From Tulasnella sp. 424 (lineage: Eukaryota > Basidiomycota > Agaricomycetes > Cantharellales > Tulasnellaceae), in NCBI GenBank assembly GCA_019633425.1, contig WSUB01000016.1, forward strand, positions 124,001-188,000: a stretch of DNA of 64,000 bases, given 5' to 3'. The notes beneath the pieces were generated by a model. That model had not been told where the DNA came from and did no database searches. It saw nothing but the letters and a program-made list of their open reading frames with translations. Shown here one piece after another: positions 55,439 to 64,000 of this stretch. Positions within the stretch are counted from its first letter, which is position 1. Each line of letters begins with the position of its first letter. Position numbers and translations under genes: made by a program.

Positions 55439-57117
55439 CTAGACGAAGGAAAACTCCCGAAACAAACACTGTAGACATATCTCACTACGACATTCCTTCA
55501 AATTAGCTCCGGTTCTTCCTGGCCCTATATAACTTCCCTGTTCATGTGCCAGTGCCGCTCGTAACAAAGGACCAAAAGTCAGTAGACCAGTGATGATGAT
55601 GAGAAGGTGCCGGAGGAGGAGGTACGGGATGAGTCCCTCCAAATTGCCTTCGGCCGCCAAAAGGCACAGGAGAATTTGAAATTCGGGCACAAGCTTGCTC
55701 TCGACTCTTGGATGTGGATGCGAAGGCGTTCGGGGGGGAGGACTGCCCTCCAGCAGAGCGACCAGCGTCCTGCAGGAGGCCCAAAGGCATTTCGGGGTAC
55801 GTTGGACCCCGCGAGTTCTCCGAACCGCCCTGCATCCAAGAACCATGTTGGGGGGGTACTTCGGCGGTTGGCTGCATTGCAGCATGATGGAGAATAGGTG
55901 GAGGAGCCCGAATGAGGCGCCAGTTGATGGTGGAGGGTGGGGGAGCTGTTGAAAAGGAAAATCCCGATCAAGTTGGAAGAACATTTCTGTAGCCATATGG
56001 GAAGGAAGGCCATGTGAAGCCCCAGTATCATGAGCAATCGGCGGAGGGGGCATGAAACCGAAGTCGACGCCGTTGGAATCATCTGCTCCGTGGATCGAGC
56101 GGTGGTTGTCGACTGCCCCTCCCGCTGGCCCAGTATGGACTTGCGGATTTGGCGAACCATGTCCGATGGACATCGCGCACAGCCGGTCCGACAAATCCTG
56201 GACTAGGGCCTCCATTCTCTTTAGTTGCTTTGCCATCTCCGAGACCACGTTCTCGAGGTGCCCAATCCTGACATGATCCGACTGGCCTGAAAGTGGAGGA
56301 ACAGCGGGCATGGTGGCGGTAAGAAGCTCTTCCTGGCCTGAGTTCTGAGTTTTAGCAGCCTTCGGCCGACGCATGACATCGGAGAGGAGGTCTCGGCGGC
56401 CTCTGCAAAACTTTTTATTCCAGTGAACATATAAGCCTTGGGTCGTATCCTACCGAAAATAATAGCGAACGTTAGAGATATTAGGCCCCAGGCACCTAGG
56501 TCAACAGTACTCACCCTCCCTTTCTTCCTAAACCCATAATTACTCAGCTGTTTCTGAAAGGAGCCCCACTGCAAGAAAGCAAGAAATTAGGTCGTCTGCC
56601 AGTTGGGTTTCGGCGATGTGTACCTGATTCTGGTCTGGGAAGTATCTGGGTAGGGCATTCCGTACGAACGATTTGATGTCTGGGATGAAAAAGCCATCAT
56701 AGCCTTCCACTTTGCGCCACATTATGTAGTCCGTCATAGTTTTGTCTTCCAACATCCTACGTGTAGTCATCAGTACCCTAGATTATAGCAGAGGATGGAA
56801 ACAACTCACGCATAAAGCTTTCCCAGAAAGTGTCCACCCATGGCGGGCTTCTTGGGTGCTTCATGAGAGTTGCATTCAACGTCGTCGAGACGCGCATAGC
56901 GAGCAGATGTACCAGGGTTGTCGTAGTGAGCTTCGTTGTCCTCCATGAAGACATCAGACGCATATGGAGCAGGGTCGTCGCGGAAGTTTCGACCCGCATA
57001 CGTGTGGTCATCGTTGGAGGATCGAGGAAGGGAAGGGAGCGAGAGAGAATGGACTGCCAGAGTCTTGCGTGGGTCCGCCTGGGAAGTGGCGGCATGCAAA
57101 GCGTCACGTGATGACAT
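55439..57117 (-). CDS. HSF-type DNA-binding protein, array copy F (class II), frameshifted tail
   Basis: Minus-strand exons 57117-56810, 56756-56624, 56568-56515 and 56449-55439 give 501 residues. DBD: HFLGKLYAMLEDKTMTDYIM, GFFIPDIKSFVRNALPRYFP, WGSFQKQLSNYGFRKKGR and wing GLYVHWNKKFCRGRRDLLSD. The coil is RIGHLENVVSEMAKQLKRME and the motif MSIGHGSPNPQVHTGPAGGA. After SSTGASFG-type codons at about 55895-55905 the tail leaves the ancestral frame. The expected tail (PTAEVPPQHGSWMQ up to GGRRQFGGTHPVPPPPAP) is still open in a neighbouring frame down to 55542, consistent with loss of one base. The shifted frame stays open to 55439, so a protein with a new end is possible; a sequencing error is the alternative. 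Confidence 0.8.
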
Positions 57118-60026
57118 CGAAAGAGCCCAAGAGTAAAGAAAGACAGACACAATGGGAGAGGTTGAAACTTGGATAAACTGTTCGTCAATATGGCAGCTGA
57201 AAATTGTCCGAAGTTGTTCGTGGGGGAGGGATTGAGAAGCGTAAGGAGAGAGTAGTCTGCTCGGGATATATAAGAGATTTTGGACTCACGAGGTATTTCT
57301 ATTGCCCTTCCACTTTCTACTTTCCCAAGCATTATAGAAAGCGGGGGTGGCGGGGTAAGGCCCCGATCAACAGTAGTTCTAGCCCTTCGAGTTGGTTATT
57401 GAACGTGTGGGACATGCCGCGTCACGATCGCCCCGAGTCGAGTCAGGACTCGGGAGGAGGCCGATGTCCGTGGGCGCTAATCTTATCGAGGTCCACCAAT
57501 CGCCCACTTGGATTCATTAAACAGCCTGGTGAAATTTTGCAAAGCCTCGAGTTGGATCTAGATCAGAGTGCATTGTGACGGGTTGACTTGACGTGGAATG
57601 CAGTTGGCGGTGACGCAGGTTGGCGACGTGCTTGGGGACGCTTGAAGCCTCATGTGCCGTTTCAACATGCGTCCGACGTACCATCCGATCCTTCAGCCTG
57701 GTCTTTTAGAACCCGTTCTATCTAGAAATCGGCCGGTGTCGCCTGTTGGTGTTGATGGGAGGCTGTGGGAGGACGCTGCGCCGAGTGCTGGTTCGCTCTC
57801 ATAGTCAGTTGCTAGGCAACTGATCTTCCCTGCAGGTACGTACCGCATGGTCCGCTTCATAGAAGGATAATCGATGATGACGCGGCCGCGGGGGGCCCTC
57901 GGCCTGTTGACGTTGGATGCAAGATTATCACTTGTAAACACTGGACACAGCAGGAAAAAGAGATCGTGGACATGTCCCTGAATGCCGGGTTTCTTCCCAC
58001 TTACTCTAAAGTAGCGGGCCTAGCCGTGACTAGTGTTCACGGCGCTTCAGCGGTTATTCGAAAAGCATTAGAAAAGGACATAGAATGGACGAGATAGAAA
58101 AAAAAAAGGTAGCGAGAGTTGGGGGAAGAAACAGCAAAGACCAGAGGCAGGGCACTGAACGGGGCGGGTGGAATGAGCATGTGACCAGGCAGAAGTCGAA
58201 CTGAGCAAACACAAACAAAAACACTTATTCGACTTTAATGTATTCATTTCAGAAGGCCACTGAGACCGTGGGTGAAAAGAGTGGAGATGGGTGGAAATCG
58301 GTGCACTGAATACTGGTGATATGATTCTTGCCTGTTCGTTTGAAAATAGACGGTAGAGGCCAAGGGAATTTTTTTTCACTGGATATTTTCTTGACAGGTC
58401 AAACTCCTCGGATCGCGCTCCTGTCTGTTCATTCGATCGAGCGCCCCCTCCCGCTAGGTCTTCGTCGATAAGAAAGCTCCACGATCACGTAAGAATTGAA
58501 GTTTCAAGTTCTTAGGGTCGCGCCCTCTGCACGTCAAATTGGTTTGTCTGATTTGTGAAGTGGTCGCGGGGTGACCTACTCGGCGAGAACGGATTGTAAG
58601 CGATACTTGTCTCACAATAATGAGATTGTCCACATATTCCAACGAGAGCGAAATTAGATATTGAACGGTGGTCGAAAGAAGCCGTAGTCAAACTTCGTCC
58701 CTAGGTGCAAGAGTTAGGCAGGTTTAAACGCCTTTGAGATCGCTTGCACCAAAATCTTCGATGAATGAGAGGCGTGTGGAAGTCGACCGCCCCAAATATG
58801 AGATCAAAACGTGCCCCAGCGTTACCTGAACTGTTTTTACCTTCTAGACAAGGGGTGCTCTTGCAGTGCAAGGGGATTCCCTTCCCCAACTTCAGACTAC
58901 TTAGGTAGACTTTCTTAAGCAGTACTTTAACGAAGTTACCTCGTCTAAAAGACAACCAAATCGGAACTTAGTAGGTTTTGCTCTGAAGTGGGTGACAGGC
59001 TTGTTGCAGCCGTGCCTAGGTAGGCTTTGTCGAAGACTTTGCCTACTAACACGATTAGACCGCGCTCGGAGGAAGCCCCTGCACTGCTCAGCCGATACTT
59101 GGACCAAGGGGCATGCTTTGATGCATCTTGGTGAGCTCTGGGAAGGTCTGATGTTTGCTTAGATCGGAAGCTTCTTTCCTACTGCGAGGATGGATAAGGG
59201 GGCTTGCGGCCAGCTGCGGACCAATCCCGGGCTCGGTGTTAAAAGTCTCTCGCCCATCAAGACCAATGCGCAAAACCCTCGCCAAACCTAGCAAGCAAGC
59301 TCTTTCGAGTGATCGAGAGCAATTCAAACTATGGCCCACGTATGCTCAATCACCGCGCTCACTCGAATTTCCGTGCTCTCCAAGTTTAGGTCCCACCAGC
59401 TAAAGCGTCACACGACTCGGACAGCCCCTGACACACCCACAGTGCGGTATGAGCGCCGGAATGGGTAAGCATGGTGAAGGTGAGATGGGTCGTATACGAA
59501 GCGGCCTGCAAAGAACTACTCTGCCGACTTACACGTTGTCCAACATCGTTACCTCATTTTATGACGGGCTGAGAGATAAAGTCACATTCCATTGATTTTA
59601 CACAAGGAGCTACAGAGAGATTACCGAAAGACAAGGCTTCACCTTTACGAACAGCAATTGACCGTCGAGCACAGAGAGAAAGAGCATACGCTGGTATGGA
59701 ATGCACGCGAGACTCTATGAAGAGTGTGAAAGGGAGCAGAAGATCAAGGGAGCAGCCGAAATGTACGAAGAGCCAACCGAAATCCTCGTCCGTTGCTGGG
59801 CCTGAAAAAAAGTGGGGGAGGGGAAGAAGAGAAAAAAAAACCCCCCAAGAAAGAACGGGAAAGGGGGAAAGAAAACGAAGGGGACATCATCCACATCAAA
59901 AAGAAGAAGCGGATGCGGTATATATCTCACTACAATTCCCCCTTATATCAGCTCCGAGGCTGGGTGTTTTCCTGCCTCGATAGCTTTGCTATAGGATTGG
60001 GTCGATCGCAACGAGGGGACCAGGGG
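57118..60026. other. Promoter region of gene F and long gene-free stretch
   Basis: 57240-57790 matches the gene D upstream region (promoter block at 57501-57530). From about 57800 to 59550 no exon, repeat or RNA gene was recognised on either strand. 59560-59990 resembles the 3' flank of gene H (62330-62700) and is the 3' flank of gene G. Confidence 0.5.
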
Positions 60027-61426
60027 CTACCTGCCCTGACGGGCTTGCGGACGAGGTACCGGAGCCGTCCCTCCGAACTGCCTTCGTCCACCTGAAGTAC
60101 CTGGAGAATTTGAGCCTTGGGGTCGAAACTGTGTTTGATTTGTGGGCGTAGTGATGAAGGTGGTCGGGGTGAAGGTCTGCGGTCCAGCTGGGGCCCCAGC
60201 GTACGGCTGCTGTCCGAAACCTGGATTGAAGAACGTTGAGCCCACATTATCAGCTGAACCGTGCTGCATCCAAGATTCTTGTAGGAAGGGTACTCCGACT
60301 GTTGGCTGCCCAGACGCGTGATGGAGGCTGCGTGAAGGACCTGCGAATGATGCATTAGCTGGCCATTGGGGGTAGACCGGGGGTGGTTCATGGGCGATAA
60401 TCGAATCATAGGGCATTCCTGGTCCAGGTTGGGAGGGGGTGCGCTGTGAAGGCACACCATCTTGGGCACCAATCAACGACCCGGGCGTGATGCCAGTTTG
60501 AATGCGGCTGGAATAGCTTGCCCCGTGGATCGTGTACTGGGTACCGAGCGTCCCCCCCGCTGGCTCCGTAGGGACCTGTAATCTTGGCGAACTATTTCCA
60601 ATGGACAGAGCGCGTAGCTCGTTTGACATCTGCCGGACCATGGCTTCCATTGTCCCCAGTCGGGCCTGCGTCGCTTTTAATTCCGAGTCGACCGTTTCAA
60701 GCCTTTTTTCAAGATAATAAATCCTGGCATAAGGGTCTGGCTGACTTGGGAGCTGGGGGACAACGCTGGCAGCCGGGGGGGTGTCGGGGGTAAGGGGCCG
60801 TTCCTGGACTGCGTCCTGGAATTGCAAAGCCTTGGGCCGACGGACCACCCGGGGGAGGAGGTCTCGGCGGCCCCTCCAAAACCTGTTATCCCAGTGGGCA
60901 TACCGACCTTGAACCTTACTCTATCAATGGCAATAGTTAGGAAGTTAGACGCCTACCAGTTGCAAAGGCCAAGGGTGCTCACCCTATCCCGCTTCTCAAA
61001 TCCGTAGTTGTTGAGCTGCTTTTGAAAGCTTCCCCATTGCTTCATCTCTGGGAAATAATTGGGTAAGACATTCGTGACGAACGCTTTGATACTTGGAATG
61101 AATAGACCGCGTGACTCTCCATCTTGGTACCAGTGGATGAACGCATTCGTGGTTTCATTCTCTAACAGCCTACGCCTGGCCATCAGTGCCCCAGGCGATG
61201 GGAAACAAAGGTGCAAAGGACCTCACTCGAAAAGCCGAACCGGGAACCGTCTGCTTAACGAGTCGCCATTGGGTGCTTCGTAGCTCGAACTTTGCGGGCC
61301 GTCCGGGGGGTGTTGGGTGGAGGGTTGAGAATGGGGAGGAAGGGAGAGGGCGGCAGACGATGTCTTGCGTAACCGGGGGTGACCGGGTTGAGGGGTGCAA
61401 ATGAACGGGTTGTTTTGGGAGGCCAT
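60027..61426 (-). CDS. HSF-type DNA-binding protein, array copy G (class III), one intron lost
   Basis: Minus-strand exons 61426-61227, 61169-60983 and 60920-60027 give 426 residues. DBD: RLFELLENETTNAFIHWYQD, GLFIPSIKAFVTNVLPNYFP then, without interruption, EMKQWGSFQKQLNNYGFEKR, and wing GRYAHWDNRFWRGRRDLLPR. Copies A-D and F have an intron between the E-M-(N/K) and WGSF parts; here the two exons are fused exactly. The coil is RIYYLEKRLETVDSELKATQ, then LSIGNSSPRLQVPTEPAGGT. The tail contains GFGQQPYAGAPAGPQTF and ends with GGRRQFGGTAPVPRPQA. Start MASQNNPFICTPQ; frame intact. Confidence 0.87.
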
Positions 61427-62715
61427 TACGTGAGACAAAGGAACCCCTTTTTGCTTTTGTGAATATGGACAAGTGAAGTGAGGGAGAGACGTGTTGCTTT
61501 TAGTGGGAGACGGTGAAGGCAAGGCGAGCGGAACGTCAGATGAGGGTAGGACGTCTGGCACTGGGAGGGGGGGGGAGGATAGAATGGTATAATAAAATGG
61601 TGGCGACTGACTATCATGAAAGCTGTTTTAACCCCTCCGGATTCGTGAGGTACTTCCACAAAACCTTCCACATTTTCCAAATTTCCCAGGACCTTCCAAG
61701 CCCCAGCCACGCGAGATGGGAGCACTGCATCGAGCGTCCGTCGCACCCGGCCGGCCGCGGCCGAGTCGTCACCTTGGGGTATTTAAACAACCTGTCGAAG
61801 GTAAGCAAAGGTCTAGGACTAGTGAGACTGGAGTTGGCAGTGGTGAGTGTACGGGGCATAGATATTTCGGCGAGTTGCTAGGTGAAAGACTCTGGAGCTG
61901 TATGTTTGACCAGGAGCCCAAACAATTCCAGGTCATGGACTTCCACCTTTTGTTTTAGAAGCGGGATATACGCCAAGAAATCCTCATTGGCTTCCCAGAG
62001 TACGGGCGACACGAGGATGCCTCGTTGTCACCAGGAGTTCGTATTTTTGGAAGAAAAAGAAATACGAAAAGAAAGCACTGATGGTTGGGGGTTAACTTGA
62101 AGGAAAGCAGCACGGCTTTTCTCACGGTTCGACATCGAATCTCCACCAGCTTTTCGTGCTGACAATTGGCTTCTGACCCGGACAAGGATGACAAGTTCAC
62201 CCTACCCATCTATAAGTCTTCGGATCAGATAAAGATATTATGTAAGGAAGTAGGGGCTCCACACGTTAATTATAAAAAGCAGAAACAGACGCCTAGTAGG
62301 AGGAACATGACGGTCAACCGCGGTTGCGACAGGCTGAAGACAAAATAACATTCAATTGATGTTGCACAGGGAACTACAGAAGGATATCGGAAGCCAAGGC
62401 CTCATATTTACACAACAAGGGATCGTTGGCCACAGAGAGGAAAAGAACAAATTGGCACTAAATCGAAGGGGGCCTATATGTAAGAGCGCGAAAGGCAGCA
62501 GAAGATTGCGGGTGCAACCAAAACGCATGAAAACAAACAGGAAAAGGGAGCAAAAAGGAAGGGACCCCATCCCGAAAAGGAGAATTTCTGAAACGGATAC
62601 GGTGGATGTCTCACCACTATCGTTCCCACATATCAGCTCCAAGGCGAAGCTTCTCCAATGTCTCGATAGCTTTGCCATAGGATAAGCCTCGATTGCAACG
62701 AGGGACCAAAGATAA
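61427..62715. other. Promoter region of gene G and 3' flank of gene H
   Basis: The promoter block lies at 61769-61795 (accttggggtatttaaacaa), about 350 bp before the start. A second word, agaagcgggatatacgc, lies at about 61958, matching gaagcgggatatatgct upstream of B (43948) and C (47863) at about 510-530 bp before each start. No exon supported. Confidence 0.6.
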
Positions 62716-63984
62716 CTAGAACCAGCGCGGGCCCGGGGGGGCTTGCTTCGGAGGTACCAGAAACGTCCCTCCAGACCTTTGGGGGCCTGAAACTCCAGGA
62801 GAGTTTGAACTTCTGGGACGCCCTTGTGCCTGACTTGTGGATGCAGTTGCGAAGTTGTCCGGGGTGGGTCCAGCTGAGAAGCTGGCGTTCTGCTGTCCGA
62901 AACCTTGATTTTGATTGAAGAACGTCTGGCCTATGTCACCCACGAAGCCGTCGTGTATGAAAATTTCCACCCCCATTGGTTGCCCTGAAGCGGGATGCGT
63001 AATGCGTGAAGGATGTGCGGACGATGCATGATCTGGAAATTGAGGATGGACAGTGGGCGGTCGGTGAAGGGAAGCTGGATTAATCGTATCCATTCCCGGT
63101 CCCATTGGAGGTACCGGAGGCGTCCCTCCAGACCTTTGAGGGCCTGAAACTCCAGGAGAGTTTGAACTTCTGGGACGCCCTTGTGCCTGACTTGTGGATG
63201 CAGTTGCGAAGTTGTCCGGGGTGGGTCCAGCTGAGGAGCCGGCGTTCTGCTGTCCGAAACCTTGATTTTGATTGAAGAACGTCTGGCCTAGGTCACCCAC
63301 GAAGCCGTTGTATATGAGAAATTCCACCGGGTTGGGTACCCCACCCATTGGTTGCCATGAAGCGCGATGCGGAATGCGTGAAGGATGTGCGGACGATGCA
63401 TTATCTAGTAATTGAGGATGGACAGTGGGCAGTCGGTGGAGGGGGGCTGGATTAATCGCATGCATTCCCGGTCCCATTTGGGAGGGGCCGCCTTGTGAAA
63501 GTCCACCGTTGTAGGCACCGATAGGGGACTTCGTTGGAAACTCCTGATGAACGGCGCTGGGATGGCCTGCTCCATTTATCGAGGGCCGCCGGCTGACCTT
63601 TCCTCCCGCTGGCCCGTCGTGCACCTGCGAATTCGGCAAAGCGTTTCCGCTGGACCTCGGGCCTCGCCGTCTTGACAGCTTCTGGACGTCGGCTTCCAGT
63701 CTCGCGATTCTCTCCTCCGACGCCGAGTAACGAGCCTCCATATTCTTTAATGCCAAGTTGGTCGTTTCGAGTTGCTTGGTAAGGTAATTGATTATAGCAT
63801 AAAGGTCTGGCTGGCTTGAGGACTGGGGGATCATTGTGGCAGTCGCGGGTGGAGGTTGAACAGGGGGGTGATTCTGGGGCACAACAGGCAAAGTCTCAGG
63901 GCGACGCTGCACTTGAGAGAGGAGGTCTGGGCGGCCACTCTGAAATTTGTTATCCCAGTGGGCATACCAAGCTTGAGTCGCACT
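62716..63984 (-). CDS. HSF-type DNA-binding protein, array copy H (class III), last exon only
   Basis: Only the final exon (63984-62716, 422 codons plus stop) is in the window; the DBD exons lie beyond 64000. It starts with the wing AWYAHWDNKFQSGRPDLLSQ, then a coiled coil (AIINYLTKQLETTNLALKNM, EERIARLEADVQKLSRRRG) and the motif NALPNSQVHDGPAGGK. The tail contains two copies of a 119-residue unit: one from MGPGMHAINPAPLHRLP to SGGTPPVPP and one from MGPGMDTINPASLHRPP to SGGTFLVPP, each with GQTFFNQNQGFGQQNA. Frame is open throughout. The acceptor tcggtag before 63984 is in the same phase as in the other copies. Confidence 0.85.
   Translation of the reverse strand, partial: SATQAWYAHWDNKFQSGRPDLLSQVQRRPETLPVVPQNHPPVQPPPATATMIPQSSSQPDLYAIINYLTKQLETTNLALKNMEARYSASEERIARLEADVQKLSRRRGPRSSGNALPNSQVHDGPAGGKVSRRPSINGAGHPSAVHQEFPTKSPIGAYNGGLSQGGPSQMGPGMHAINPAPLHRLPTVHPQLLDNASSAHPSRIPHRASWQPMGGVPNPVEFLIYNGFVGDLGQTFFNQNQGFGQQNAGSSAGPTPDNFATASTSQAQGRPRSSNSPGVSGPQRSGGTPPVPPMGPGMDTINPASLHRPPTVHPQFPDHASSAHPSRITHPASGQPMGVEIFIHDGFVGDIGQTFFNQNQGFGQQNASFSAGPTPDNFATASTSQAQGRPRSSNSPGVSGPQRSGGTFLVPPKQAPPGPRWF
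62750..63464. repeat. 357-bp tandem duplication inside the last exon of copy H
   Basis: The word ccagacctttg occurs at 62771 and 63128, a period of 357 bp, exactly 119 codons. Long identical stretches such as cctgaaactccaggagagtt and ggatgcagttgcgaagttgt lie in both copies. High identity points to a recent in-frame duplication. Confidence 0.9.
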
Positions 63985-64000
63985 CTACCGAGGGCAGTAA

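Noticed and set aside
57800..59550. Possible retroelement remnant in the long gene-free stretch
   Set aside because: No reverse transcriptase, integrase, long terminal repeat or target duplication could be seen; only unstructured sequence.

Overview
The window is nuclear DNA of a filamentous fungus, most probably a mushroom-forming basidiomycete (Agaricomycetes). The genes are compact and cut by many introns of about 50 nt, several of them next to 11-22 nt microexons. Gene families such as Svf1, a serine-rich single-pass membrane protein, a switch-II-variant G-alpha and kinase/TPR relics have typical agaricomycete shapes. No bacterial, viral or recognisable transposase genes were seen. Exon coordinates come from reading splice signals and reading-frame phase by eye.

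Region 1 (1-9.3 kb): a mitochondrial carrier gene flanked by a direct repeat of roughly 450-600 bp, an intronless acidic-tailed protein of unknown function, a repeat-rich gap (151-bp and 178-bp tandem repeats), a small probably broken gene, and a secretory-pathway single-pass membrane protein.

Region 2 (10-37.7 kb) is a housekeeping block: TAF5 (TFIID/SAGA), ACL4-like TPR chaperone, three tandem intact SVF1 genes each preceded by a divergent ACL4 copy (only the first ACL4 intact), OMA1-like M48 protease, VPS51, a calcineurin-like phosphatase, a small protein of unknown function, a BCP/PrxQ peroxiredoxin, a GYF-domain protein (SMY2/GIGYF type), a divergent 583-aa G-alpha subunit and a PRELI/Ups-type lipid-transfer protein. 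Divergent pairs share short promoters (ACL4/SVF1 about 220 bp, VPS51/phosphatase about 113 bp).

Region 3 (37.7-64 kb) is the most unusual part: a one-directional (minus-strand) tandem array of seven genes for heat-shock-factor-type DNA-binding proteins, plus an eighth, rearranged relic. Each has a short N-terminal segment, an HSF DNA-binding domain split by conserved introns, a coiled coil and a long proline/glycine-rich tail with two recurring motifs. The copies fall into three classes by sequence (A-C, D-F, G-H), and the promoters of A, B, C, D, F and G share a block about 300-390 bp upstream of the start codon. The array also holds a broken kinase/TPR gene and an inverted HSF fragment. One copy carries a frameshift, one has lost an intron and one has a duplicated 119-residue segment, so the array is still changing by duplication and decay.
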